Assembly: GCA_964023275.1 (NCBI GenBank)
Contig: OZ029929.1
Span: 4,671,381 to 4,735,380, forward strand
Source: Norana najaformis
Lineage: Eukaryota > Annelida > Clitellata > Crassiclitellata > Hormogastridae
Reading direction: 5' to 3'
Length of the DNA: 64,000 nucleotides
Shown here: positions 35,011 to 46,126 of the stretch, piece after piece
Layout: every line of letters begins with the position of its first letter
How positions within the stretch are numbered: the stretch's first letter is position 1
The notes under the pieces: generated by a model
Databases searched by the model: none
Told to the model about the DNA's origin: nothing
What the model saw: only the letters and a program-made list of their open reading frames with translations
Translations under genes and position numbers: made by a program

Positions 35011-35915
35011 ATGATGCCACTATGGATGGAAAGCCGAAATTTATTTCAGCAAAGGATTAAAAGCATTTTTATTATCAGTATTATTATTTTTTTTATGCCC
35101 AAGGTACTTATGATCCCTTGGAACTTATAAAAAACGCTCCGGAGAAAAAACTGTCTGGGTTGACTAAAATTCGTCAAGTTATTATTATTATTTTTATTAT
35201 TAATAATACTGTTATTATTATCATCATCATTATTATTGTAATGCTACTGTGTTTGCTGTTCAGCTGAAACATTTTTCATCCTCGGCATTAAATGCTCGTA
35301 AAAGCAGCAAACAAATTGCAGCTATAATACTTCATCAGTGGCCAGCAGCCAGACAATTTGTACCAAAGCCGCAAAATGCAACCCAAATGACTGGCTGCAG
35401 GCCACAGTCTCATTGCTCCACTGCCAAATGATTCTTTCAGTAACACAGCCACATAAAAGTCTGCAGCCTGTGAACAATACTCCTCTCAGAGCATAAACCC
35501 TGAGGCCAATATACCAAATTAGCAATTAACTGCAACCCATGTCTCCCTACGAATGAATAAACAATGCACACACTGATATGGGCATGTAAATATACATGAC
35601 TGTATATACATATATGCACACTGATCGAAACAGTATATATATATACACATATACATACACCGTAATCACATATTTACATGAATCAATGCGTTACATATAT
35701 GCATGCCTATATAAAAATATATAAACACAGACTGAAAGATGTCTATTTATATGCACACACAATATATTTACATATATCGATGCATATATATTTGCTAGTA
35801 CAATACAACACTGTAGGCAATATTGCATTGACCCAACACGAAAAATTACATACCATTGGCTCATCCATGTTTACAGAGGTGTCCCTACCATTGCATTCCT
35901 CAGCTTACAGCTGTT
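35011..35915. other. Non-coding stretch with ATT and TATA-rich microsatellites
   Basis: ATT/TTA runs at about 35175-35240 and ATATAC-rich bases at 35600-35790. There is no gene. Confidence 0.5.
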
Positions 35916-36075
35916 TTGCATCGCATACGTTTACTTGCATCGCATACGTTTACTTGCATCGCATACGTTTACTTGCATCGCATACGTTTACTTGCATCGT
36001 TCAGCTCACAGCTGAATTGTATCGCATACGTTTACTTGAATCTTTCAGCTTACAGCCTAACTGTATCATACATCT
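35916..36075. repeat. 19-bp minisatellite, about five units
   Basis: The unit TGCATCGCATACGTTTACT occurs four times in tandem, with a further copy after an interspersed TTCAGCTCACAGC block that itself recurs. Confidence 0.88.
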
Positions 36076-36504
36076 TTACTCTGCACCTCTAGCTAACTAA
36101 AAGCTGCATGGTACTGTATTATTCTGCATCACATTCAGTAAATGTATACAAATGCAAAGTAAGGTGAGGCACAAGGCACCCTTCATACACCTCACAAAAA
36201 TGCTATGGTTGCCAGCCTAGGTGATGACTAAGTTCGTTAATGTTCAACAAAAAGTTCTTCTGCGATAAAAAAATATTCTTCTGTTAGCTGGAAAATTCAG
36301 CATAGGCGGTCGTCACTAAATGATATGTCATCCAGAGTATGGTTGGTACCAAAATTCTAGGGCAGAAATTACACACACCCTTCTGAAAAATCTAAATTCC
36401 TGCCCCGTTTCACCTTCCCCTCCCCATGCTAGTGTGAAAAAAATCCATGAGAAGAAGTGTCAAAACAGAGATAGGCTGTTTTTACAAAACCCACACAATC
36501 AAAC

Positions 36505-36642
36505 ACCATAATATATAAATACACACCTACATATGTACATATATATAAACCTATATACATATATATGCATATATATATGCATATATACATGCATGTATAC
36601 ATGCATATATACATGCATGTATACATGCATGTATACAAACAT
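36505..36642. repeat. ATATACATGC microsatellite
   Basis: Alternating ATAC, ATAT and ATGC units. It is self-complementary in places and non-coding. Confidence 0.9.
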
Positions 36643-36894
36643 GCACACAACACAAAGGTGTTTATGTAGCAATGATTAGGACAGGTGCAATGCAGTTATT
36701 GACAAGTGTTTAGTACAGCACAAACTGAAAGCCTGGGGTGGGCACTGATGTTCAAATTTCAATCAATTCCACCTGTTCTGGTTAAGCTGTTGGATGTTTC
36801 ATTTGCAAAAGGACGTAAAGAATAAATTTCTGCTGGTAAATAAAGTGTCTGTTAGGGCAGACGAAGATGAAAAGCAGTCCTTCAAGCTAGTCCC

Positions 36895-37265
36895 GTGAGG
36901 CAGTCATGGGTATGAAGTGTGACTTCATTTTTCTTGGCCTCGGCAAATGAGAGTGGGTGGCCAGCCTCTCCCACACTGTCTGATATTTCCACCAGCAGTG
37001 TGCCGTCTGTGTACCCATTTTATAGCCGAGTTCATAGGAGGACACAAGTGCCGGAGAAATATCACCATATCTTTCTGTTCTGCCCTGTGCATCTATCTGT
37101 ATTAATATAGCACCTTTTAAGAGCCTCACAAAAGCGCTGACACATTGTTATCCAACAATACTAAAAGGTATATTTTAAGACAAGCTGAGAAATTGCTAGC
37201 CGGGATTTGAACCTGAGCTCTCAGCTGACAAGACAGTCCAGCGCTCCAACCACTAGACTACCGCA
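36895..37265 (-). mobile_element. SINE-C copy interrupted by a second element
   Basis: Positions 36905-37085 match the SINE-C body in reverse (GAGAGTGGGTGGCCAGCC, ATAGCCGAGTTCATAGGAG). The sequence then switches to CACCTTTTAAGAGCCTCAC with an AAAGCGCTGAC motif, and resumes as a tRNA-like head at 37200-37262 (GATTTGAACCTGAGCTC, CAACCACTAGACTACCGC). This is probably a nested or chimeric pair. Confidence 0.6.
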
Positions 37266-37491
37266 CACTCCCTCATCATCTACCTGCCTACTTCAACAAC
37301 AGAGAAAAAAGATCCTTAAATAAGCTAAGCCCTTTCTTCACTCCTGAGGTAAGGAAGATCAGGTGAGGTAAGGTAATGTAATTGATTGTTCACTGCGTTC
37401 CTCTTTCAATAGTATTGTTTACCTCAAACTTGACTGTGGAACTGAGGGATATTTTGCTGAGGCACAAACACAACAATTGAACAACCTTTAA

Positions 37492-37720
37492 CCCTCTAGT
37501 GGTTAGCATGCTGGACTGTCAATCAAAAGGTCGAGGGTTCAAATCCCTGCCACGGCAGAAATTCAAGATTGGGCTTCACGTGTGCCGCCTAGCCAAATCA
37601 GCTATAACGAGTACACTGACCGTACACACTGTCAGTGGGAAGATCAGGCGCGAGGATGAGGGCTGGCCACCCACACTCATATGCTAAGGATAAGAAAAAT
37701 TGAATAAGAAGCACTTCATA
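37492..37720 (+). mobile_element. tRNA-derived SINE-C, best plus-strand copy
   Basis: The head is TAGTGGTTAGCATGCTGG (A box) and GTCGAGGGTTCAAATCCC (B box). The body includes GAGGATGAGGGCTGGCCACC. Copies are at 33060, 36895, 39312 and 16300. It is not a tRNA gene because the 3' half of the cloverleaf is missing. Confidence 0.78.
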
Positions 37721-39055
37721 CTCATGGCAGCTTCTGGGGGGGGGGGCTAGCTCAAGGGGATGCTCCTTTTCTTCTTCCACAGGCCATACTGTGCTCCATA
37801 CTGGACCAATGATACCAATAACCTGGATCTGTCACATACTTCATGGGAATTCTCTCCTCAATGCTTGAGGGAAGAACTGAAAGAAAGAAAGCCGCAGGAA
37901 GGCCAAGAACTGCGCTGTTGAACCGGATTAGGCGCAAAGGAGTCAATGCGAGAAATACAAGAAGGGGCTACAAAGAAATTAAGGAAATCGCACAGAACTG
38001 AGAATATTTGCACCATTTGATCACTGGACCTACCTGCGGTCAGAATACTGGAGAAGAATACACCAAAAGCACACACTTGACGCTATATAAATGTTTTGAA
38101 CGTTAACACTAACCACAAGGCTAGACGTACATCAACAAATGACATCCACCTATGGCCTGGCCCTGGGAAAAAACCGTAGGCTACTAATCTCTCGAACAAG
38201 TGCTGCTAAAAATACTCAGCCACTGCACGCAAACATCAATATGTGTGCGCGTGGGTGCAAACGCTAGCTCCTTTTATTATGTATAAATAAATATATATAT
38301 ACATATACATATACGTCTACGTATGTGTGTATATATAGACACATTTGTATATAAATACACCGGTACATTTACACATACAAATAAATTAAGTGCATGAGTA
38401 ATGCGGTTAGTATTACACGTAAATTGACGGGTATACGCTAATTTATGGATGTTAATTATAGGAAAATATATTTGTGTACCACTGTATTCTCAGATCATAT
38501 ATACCGTTTATCTGCTCAGAGTATATATATATATATGTATATAGATGCATACCTATATAAATATATTCAATACTATGGGTGTGTCCCGCCCTGTTGCCGT
38601 AGTTACGGGTGAATCATGTCTCCCATGGCCAACAGTAGAAACCAGATGCCGCTCTGCTCCTCCTATTCCCCTCCTAACCTTCCCTCCATTTCCTCCTCTT
38701 CGCCTACTCAGAGACGCCGGCGGCCTACTTCACCCCTCGGGTGGCAGAAGGGATTCCGCGGCGGACGCCTCGCAGCATGGGGCCAATATCCTCCTGTAGC
38801 CGACTCAGCCTTCAAGTAAACACAGAGGGTTCGTGTGGACTGCTATCGACGGACAAAACAAATCCTACACAAACCCAGCAACCGCAACGATTATGCTCTA
38901 GCAAGGAATCGAAGTTCAGTCTCTGTATTGCATATACATGTATATATATAGATGTATTGCATGTACATGTACATACATATAGATGTATTGCATATACATG
39001 TATATACATACATGTAAGGCGTACACAACCCCCACCCTACACGGTAAACGTCTCA
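37721..39055. other. Non-coding stretch, microsatellites and a GC-rich patch
   Basis: ATATAC microsatellite lies at about 38280-38370 and 38520-38560. A more GC-rich patch at 38580-38830 has short frames without domains. Near 38925-39015 a TGTATTGCATATACATG unit repeats three times. Weak LINE C-terminal similarity at 37850-38080 (RKKAAGRPRTALLNRIRRKG) was seen. Confidence 0.4.
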
Positions 39056-39059
39056 AGGG

Positions 39060-39262
39060 AGGAGGTTCGAACTCACACACACACCTCTTCCAGCTGGAAC
39101 TCCCTACCTCTTGACCTGCGGCTTCAGTTACTTAGTCTCTCTCCTACCCAGTCTCGCAAACGCCTGAAATCCTTTTTGTTTGTTCAAATCGGGAGCGCCA
39201 CTGTTTCCTAAGAGGCGCTTTATAAATGTTCGTTTACAATTACAATTACAATTCACAAGGCG
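39060..39262 (+). mobile_element. 5'-truncated copy of the 8118-11330 LINE family
   Basis: It encodes SSWNSLPLDLRLQLLSLS and QSRKRLKSFLF before a stop, matching the last 40 codons of the intact RT. GGCGCTTTATAAATGTTCG and an ACAATT repeat tail at about 39232-39252 follow, identical in plan to the full-length element's 3' end. Confidence 0.8.
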
Positions 39263-39311
39263 CACGTTCAAGCCAATCAGTTACTATGTAATGTACGGTA
39301 CACTGACTGGT

Positions 39312-39545
39312 TTGAAGTGTTAGCGACTTAACTTTCTTGGTCTCGGCACGCGAGGCGGACGGCCAGTCCTCTCCCTAGCCACCTGATCTTCCAACCGACA
39401 TAGTATGGTCGGTGTACTCGTTTTATGGCTGAGTTTGCTAGTGGGCACCGGTGAAACAAAAATCGTCTTTCTGTCCTGGCGGGGATTTGAACCCTTGACC
39501 TCTGGGTTGACAGTTCAGCATGCGAATCACTGGACCCTGTCTTTT
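39312..39545 (-). mobile_element. tRNA-derived SINE-C copy
   Basis: The plus strand runs GACGGCCAGTCCTCTCCC, TTTTATGGCTGAGTTTGC, GGGGATTTGAACCCTTGACC (B box in reverse) and TTGACAGTTCAGCATGCG. It is full length. Confidence 0.75.
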
Positions 39546-41500
39546 AAGTACCTCAAAAGCGCTATACTTATCACACTAGACGCAGCACTCATGTAAGTCC
39601 CTACTATGCGGATTTAGCTTCGCATCCATAGGCTACTAGAAGCAGTCCACAACGGGATCATGCTTTCGCTCCCTCCCACAGCGGACAAGAGGATTAGCTC
39701 GTAAACAAGGCGTATCTACTAGGAGATCTGTCCGTAATGCTCTCAGACTGTGTGGGTGTCGGCCTGTGCATCCCTCTGCATCAGTCTTTGAGCCTACCGC
39801 AGGTTCTCCCCTGGGAGCAGTCTTGCTGTCTATCTCTGAGTCCGTCTGAGCCATATAAGTCTCTCAAAGCCCGAGTTTATGATCATCCGTCTACCTGTAC
39901 GTGTATTTATGCACTGGTCTGTGTCTGTCTGTCTGTCTCTGTCTGTCTGTCTCTGTCTGTCTGTCTGTCACCATTTGCAAATTTTAATCTACAAAACGCA
40001 GCCGAAGCTTTTAATTGCCCGAATCAGTTCAAGAGCATCCGGCATAACACTCTTCGAATTCCTTCCCAATGCTTTTCTTTAATGATCTCCAACAATATGA
40101 GGCCTCAACGGGAAGAAACAGCCATTTCATATAAAACAAATATTTCCTTATTGAGGACCTTTTTGTTATTAATGAACATGAACATCCTTTGGCTAGCATC
40201 CTTTGATTCGTTTCTCCCAAAGCAGTGCTATACAAATTTCTTATTACAATTACAATTACCATATTTGCGAGCATAGTAATTCTGTTACAGAGGACTGAGT
40301 GAAACATTTGGGAACTGCCTAAAATTCTGCAATGTTGTGATGTTCTTTTAATATGCCACAACATTAAACCGGATTCTATAGTAATTATTGTGGTTGGTGA
40401 CTCACCCAGCCAGCCAACGAACCAACCAATCAGTCGGTCAGTCACTCCGTAAGTGGGTCGGCGAGTCATTAGCGAATGAGTGAAGAGTGAGAGACCAAAC
40501 GAGAACGGGGTGTGGCGAGAGGGTGCACAGTGGGGCAGTAGTATCCCATCGCAGGGGAAATCGAGTGAGTAAAGTAGTAATTATATGCTTTTAATTTTCG
40601 AAATTTAGCTTAGACTCTGAACATGGGACGGAGATTTACTGCCTTGTCCGTGGGAGCAGTAGGCCATTGCTACGTCAATGGACCAAAGGAAGGGGAGTGG
40701 AGGGGAGGGGATGGGTGGGAGGCAGGTGAGGAGAGGGGATGAAAGAGGCGAAGAGTGGCGTGAACAGGAGGGGAGACACACTGTTGATAAGCAAGATCCA
40801 GATAGCAGGGTGTCGAATGGGTGGAGTAGGGTTGTTGGGTGTGTAGGCTGGTTGATGGAAGGCCTGTGAAGTGAGTCAGTAATCAAATATGAGCCTGTGG
40901 TACATCAAGCGAATTTTGTGAGCGCGGGAAAAAAGCGATGCTAAAAATCTGTTCGCTGTCTATTTCCATCATAAACTCGATATTCGACGGCAACAATTTC
41001 GCTAATAAAAATCAAAACAAGAGAATGGACAGATGCGAAAACCAAAACAAAAACTACCAAAAGTAATTTTGTTTATATAAATACACTCTCACGCACGCAT
41101 AGAGATCCCCAGACAGACAGACACGCAAGCACACAAACTGCAAAAACTCTCAAAGCCAAACATGAGAATGAAACCGGTTTTTAAAATGTCAAATGGCCCT
41201 TCCTTCAGCTGCCTTGACCCTACTTTTACCGAGAACGAGAACTTTAAAGCATACCCTGGGTTAGAAATCTTTCCAAAGCTGTGTGAGTCCCGTAACTTGC
41301 TCGAGTAATAAACGAGCAGAAATTAATACTATGATAATCTATTCCGATCCAACCATACGCCGCCGAAACACTAGAACAGACTGTTCCCGCAGATCGCGAG
41401 ACTCAGCATAGACCACATATAGTGGATGCCCTGCTGTGTGACGTCACTATTCAAATTACGTCTTCATCGCCATCTAGTACCACGTTGGCTGCTGTCAAAG
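39546..41500. other. Non-coding stretch with retroelement ends
   Basis: A TCTG run lies at about 39922-39972. Near 40215-40262, CAGTGCTATACAAATTTC followed by ATTACAATTACAATT is another 3' end of the LINE family. Near 40680-40780 is a GGGGAGG-rich purine patch. No gene is supported. Confidence 0.45.
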
Positions 41501-41504
41501 CGAA

Positions 41505-41645
41505 ATCGTAATCTCGAGATTTCTACAGCGCCCAACGAAAGCTAAGTCACGGGAACTAGCTTATTCACAGACGCTCAGTCCAAACAAAATCGATAGGCAA
41601 AAGGGTTCGGTTCCAGGTCAAGATCCAGGAGTCAGGCAGTCAGAC
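41505..41645 (-). mobile_element. SINE-A copy
   Basis: AATCGTAATCTCGAGATTTC, ACAGCGCCCAACGAAAGC and GGGTTCGGTTCCAGGTC are in the same order as at 7690-7832. Confidence 0.78.
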
Positions 41646-41979
41646 ACTCGGACGGCTACGGTGGATGGTGTTTGAAATTGAAGCGAGAAGAGAGATAAGG
41701 GGAAGAGGAAGAATCAGGATAAGATTTTTGTAAAAGAAGTGCTTTCAGTCTTGAGTGAAAGATCTGCGCAAAAACTGAAAGAGATGAAGTGTTGGTGAGT
41801 TCGTATGATTGACCAGACAACTGTCGCAGTTCTGGCGGGAGTTTATTCCAAAGGGGTGGAGCAGCTATGGCTATGGAGCGATTTCCAAATTTTAAGGACG
41901 AGGTGACGGAAGGGCGAAGAAGTGTTAGGACAGATGAGGAGAGGGTTGAACGGAGTGGTTGGATAGTAACCCTGTTCGC

Positions 41980-42085
41980 AAATCACTGCACTGGCTTAAA
42001 ATACCAGAACGAATAGAGTACAAAGTCTTATCTCTCACCTACAACACACTTCAATCCTCCAACCCTCCTATCTTCGTCAAATCCT
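41980..42085 (+). pseudogene. Small LINE C-terminal fragment
   Basis: The plus frame reads SLHWLKIPERIEYKVLSLTY, the LHWLPI.QRI.YK.L box seen near the end of L2/CR1 reverse transcriptases and at the matching place in the intact LINE here. A stop follows. Confidence 0.65.
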
Positions 42086-42194
42086 GAGTCCCTCGAAAAT
42101 CGATTAGTTTTAAAGCATTTACTATACGATCTGTATGACTTGCTGTTACTGTGAAGCTAGATGCTCTTCCACATCTCGTGTAAACTGGACTACG

Positions 42195-42359
42195 CAGTGG
42201 GGGTTCCAGGATTGCTTGTTTGGGGAGGCGAGAGCATTTCCAGAGGGGCGTCACATTCTAGCAGTCCACCATGTACGGGTCTGGTCTGAGGGGCGCCGGC
42301 ATATAACCACGAGGAGCATGGGTGAACCGCCCTCACAGCAATAGCTAAATCCGTCACTG
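42195..42359. mobile_element. hAT-like MITE, 165 bp
   Basis: The left end CAGTGGGGGTTCCAGGATTG and the reverse complement of the right end, CAGTGACGGATTTAGCTATT, form an imperfect terminal inverted repeat. An 8-bp direct repeat with one mismatch flanks it: GGACTACG (42187-42194) and GGACCACG (42360-42367). There is no transposase. The CAGTG termini and 8-bp duplication fit the hAT superfamily. Confidence 0.75.
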
Positions 42360-43065
42360 GGACCACGTATACCGTTTTAAGCTTAAACACGACATTTAAG
42401 TTTCGGTTTGACTAAGACAGTGACGGAGCTAATTGTCGGGAGCTCATGCTGTTGCTGGATCCTGTGCGCTCTGAAACAGAGATTCAAGTGAACCTCGCAC
42501 TCCGCTGCTCCTCCAGCGATGCACTATCGAATAGTAATGATTAACAGCTGCAGGCTCTAGTGTGGATGGACTGGCTGGCAACAAAGAAAAAATGTACTCT
42601 TACTGTGACCCAAACCAGACATTGGTTATCACCACGCATTCTATGTTATAAATGTGCACTTAAATACTAGTTGAATTAAATTTCACAACTTCTGAAACGC
42701 CGGAATATGATGCTTACGGTACTGGTCACTGGCGCTAGAAACCCTACCAGCAACTCCCGGCAATTCGAATAGCATCACCTCTGGAAGCTTGCATGTCATT
42801 ATATGAAAAAACAAAGGAAATGAATAGATGTGTGGGAGTGTAGCGTTTGGCTTTACACCACAGTCGGTCAGCACCCAAGGTTAAAGACTGATGACACTAG
42901 ACAATCTACACAATAATTCGCTTAGTCGCGTGAGCACGTACGTTGCCAGCGGTGGCGCTGCCTGGCGAATTACCTGGTACTAATTGGACGATTGGCAGGC
43001 TGAATGTCTAAAGAAACGTGTGCGGACCACTCACTTTGCTGCCTACCACGCACAGTACACGTTAT
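42360..43065. other. Non-coding, with a possible second hAT end
   Basis: CAGTGACGGAGCTAATTGTC at 42418 is close to the right-end terminal repeat of the neighbouring MITE, but no partner end was located. The rest shows nothing. Confidence 0.4.
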
Positions 43066-43069
43066 GGGC

Positions 43070-43300
43070 TCGTGTGATTGGTTGGCAGGCGCCATGTGGG
43101 GGACAGGCAAGAGTAATTGTTGCTGACGCGCATTTCATTACGTGGGCGCTCGCGCGGCCTATGTTGTGATGAGTCAGCGGGTTTTTGGAAAACCCATGAC
43201 TGCGCAGTAGAGGAAGGCCGTTCTAAATCAACTTGTACTGGTCTGCTGTCTTGACAGGAAAGGGCCTATATAAGCGAGTTCGAAGTTTTTTTAGCAGAGA
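43070..43300 (+). promoter_or_regulatory. Candidate TATA promoter with AP-1 and CCAAT motifs
   Basis: TATATAA at 43267-43273, in CCTATATAAGCG context, is a strong TATA box. Upstream are TGAGTCA (43170-43176, AP-1/bZIP type), ATTGG (43077-43081, inverted CCAAT) and a locally GC-rich, CpG-bearing block. Transcription would start near 43298-43305, about 70 bp before the ATG of the short frame at 43374. Function is inferred from motif spacing only. Confidence 0.5.
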
Positions 43301-43373
43301 GCGTGAAGATTTGTATTATAGTCTGTAAAGCGCTAAGTTGAGAATTTAAGTTAGAAATATCGTTGATAGAAAG

Positions 43374-43619
43374 ATGTGGTCTGTACTAGGAGCGCGAAAA
43401 GGCCATCCGCTCCTCAACCACATGAGTAGTGTGGGCAGTCGCAGTGTTTTGCGCCGGCTTCGTGGGTCGGCGCATCAAGCTTGGTGGGAGGGTCTGGCCA
43501 ACGGAACACCAACCCTATTGGTTCCCGGACTGCTGCGGTGGCGTGGGGAAGAAAAAGGGAACCAATATGGAACCACTAGGTGGCCCCACACCGGCATTTT
43601 ACATCTACTAAAGAATTAA
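43374..43619 (+). CDS. Short ORF downstream of the TATA promoter, unknown
   Basis: An 81-codon frame starts at the first good-context ATG (AAAGATGTGG) after the TATA box. It has no recognisable domain, and its composition (Arg, Gly, Trp) is unusual. An overlapping frame from about 43420 reads WAVAVFCAGFVGRR and FPDCCGGVGKKKG, which also looks protein-like, so the true frame is undecided. It may be a first exon or a non-coding leader; no clear donor was found. Confidence 0.25.
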   Translation: MWSVLGARKGHPLLNHMSSVGSRSVLRRLRGSAHQAWWEGLANGTPTLLVPGLLRWRGEEKGNQYGTTRWPHTGILHLLKN

Positions 43620-44369
43620 GAACATTTGGACAAACTATAGATGTACATGGAGTACGACTTAATGCAAAACCGTTTTCACAGGACAACAATTCAAATACGA
43701 ATGCAAAGTCAAAAAAAACAACTGGGTAAATCGTCAACAGGGCAATAAAATCATGCAACAAACCCGATAAATGGTCAAAGACACAATCACAATCAATCAC
43801 AGCCAAATAAAAATTCCAAATTGTGATGATGTCACTCCTAGTAGATAATATATACTTAGAATCCAATATTCAGTACTTATAAAACACTACTCAGTACACA
43901 GTACTTCATCGTTATACTTGATTCTAGTACTTGGTACACATCATTTGTTTGTTACAAATAAATTACAACCCAGTATATGATACTTATTCTGGTACTTGCG
44001 CACAATCGATCAGATGTTTTCAAATCACAGTATTTTGATCACAGCACTCTCAGTATTCAGTACTCATAACACAGTACTCGAACACTTCAAACACAACAGT
44101 CTTCCCTTCACGTTACTCTTGGTAAAAAGACTTCGTGGTCGTTCATAAAGGACGTCCGCAAATCTGACCTACTTTGGGCCCCTCCCTTCCCCTTGTCCGC
44201 ATCTGTCCACATTTGGCCTTACCCTCCTCTGCCCCTCTGCAGACGCCCGCACTCCAAAGCCAGTGGAAAATAAAAGACCTGCATCGAGAAAAACATCATT
44301 TATAAACTACTCGTTCTATCTTATTTAAAAGAACCTCACAATGATACCATACATGGCTAACAGATCTAC
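43620..44369. other. Non-coding stretch, AGTACT-rich
   Basis: Between 43860 and 44110, CAGTACTT/CAGTATT-like words recur irregularly and continue at 44930-45070. There is no gene. Confidence 0.45.
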
Positions 44370-44582
44370 ATGATGATGAGTTCTCTGCCCGAAGGCAGGT
44401 CCATTGGCTTCTACGCCACCCGGGGATGAGATGAATGAGGTGGTTTCCCGTTGCCTTCCTCACAGACAGTTGTGGGTGGGCAACTTGTCCAAGGTCGCTA
44501 CGCAGTGGCTTGAGGCAGATTCGAACCCGCGACCCTCCGGTTACGAGCCACAGACCTTACCACTACACCACCGTGTCCCTCA
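44370..44582 (-). mobile_element. tRNA-derived SINE-F copy, best preserved
   Basis: The plus strand runs GAGTTCTCTGCCCGAAGGC, AGGTGGTTTCCCGTTGCC, AACTTGTCCAAGGTCGC, then GATTCGAACCCGCGACCC (B box in reverse) and TTACCACTACACCACCG. It is nearly identical to 23725-23935. Confidence 0.78.
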
Positions 44583-45294
44583 CAATGATACCATACATGA
44601 CTAACAGATCTACATAGATGCGACTTAAGATAGGTTGAAAACTTGAAATGTTTCTTTAGCTGTCTGCAACGGAACATTGTTATTGATGAACCAGTGCAGT
44701 ACAGTGTCTGCCGTTTGACTGAAGTTGGTGTTTAAAGCACGGGTTGTATTGAAAGCTATACACGTACTAAATTTATATGCGGACGTCGCATAGGCCATAG
44801 CCATCCCTCTCCCTTGTCCACATTTGTCCGCATTTGCATGATCCCTGCCTCCCTGCCTCTCTCCGGACGTCCTTTAAGCATGACCCCTTCCCTTCACGGT
44901 AAAAAGTTATGCAAACACAGTACCGTTTTACATAATTACCAAGTACTTTGGCACAGTTGATCAGATATTTTAGATCACAGTATTCTTAATCATAACATAG
45001 TTGAGCACAGCTCAAGTGGATAAAGTATTAAAGATTAATCCGGTTGAATATCAGTACTTTCACTGATTATAATAAATAATACACGTAATTACACCTTTCA
45101 CGACTACGGCAAAAGTACTCATAAATGCAAGAACTTTGACACAGATTTTAGCTTCAGACTTTCAAAGTAAAAAATGTTCTAGGGGCCCAAAAATGCCCAT
45201 AAAGACAACAAATGTTCCTTTCAAGCGACCACTCACTGCCCAAAATGTCAACGACAACTCGAGCTCGGCATTTCCAGCTCTTCTTCTGATTCCT

Positions 45295-45480
45295 AAATGT
45301 AAATGTAAATGTACACGGTTATATATAGCGACCGTATGGCCTCGACCCTGCTCATTTTTCAATGAATTAATCGGACGAGATCCTTCACCATCTCTGCCCG
45401 TTTGAATGGGCGCCACGCCAATTTAAGGTCCCCGTGTACGGACCGTGCTAGCCAGAGATTTAAATCTCTGAAATATGTCC
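45295..45480 (-). mobile_element. SINE-D copy
   Basis: The plus strand begins with an AAATGT tail, then TATATATAGCGACCGTATGG, ACGAGATCCTTCACCATC and ATTTAAGGTCCCCGTGTACG. Reverse orientation of 19940-20195. Confidence 0.72.
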
Positions 45481-46126
45481 CTGATCTACAAGTTTCTAGC
45501 CACAGAAAAGCCTTCACATTTTGCTCTACTACTTTAAGATATTAGCAACAAAAACTGGCAAGTGAGAATTCCTATATTGTGCTAAAAACCTCATTTTAAT
45601 TACACGACTTCGCGTTTAGGCAGTGTTGTAAAACTGAGCAAGTTCAAATGCTTTGAGCAGATAACGATTGCACACTCTTAGAAGTAATGCTTAGTAATCC
45701 TGCACAATTATTGTCGCCTATGAGCCAGACACTTGTAACGAAATCCATCACAAAGGCACAAAACCAATGCCATGTAAGCCAGGCTCTTTAGCTTACAAAC
45801 GCAACTCTGGGAAACGATTCACAGCTCCACTGGAATGCAGTATTTTCTGTTAGCGCTCTTGCACAACGTGTGTAGGTATACACACCAACTCGAAGTGTAT
45901 CGTAAGTATCATGTAAATTGTAACGGCCGAACGTCATAGCTTCTACGTTCCCAAGCGGTGCTATAAAAATGTTCTCGTACAGTCATAATTACAGTCACAT
46001 AAATCTGCTTTATTATGCTAATGAACGTTGAGTGAAAAACTCAATACATGGAAAAATTACATGAAAACATTATGATTGTAATGCAGTGCAATGTAACGTA
46101 TAGCTTATATAGCGCCGGTTAAATTC
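45481..46126. other. 3' flank / probable 3' UTR of the zinc-finger gene
   Basis: Lies 3' of the minus-strand stop at 46127. TTATATAGCGCCGG at 46106-46119 and CGGTGCTATAAAAATG at 45956-45971 are retroelement-like 3' motifs. There is no exon. Confidence 0.4.

Noticed and set aside
37492-37560. Possible tRNA genes at SINE heads (also 16300, 19497, 23085, 39480, 44520)
   Set aside because: A and B boxes are present but no complete acceptor stem or cloverleaf could be drawn; bodies and tails mark them as SINEs.
37850-38080. Possible LINE C-terminal relic (RKKAAGRPRTALLNRIRRKG)
   Set aside because: Only one weak GRPRT-like block matches, and neighbouring blocks do not follow the family order well enough.
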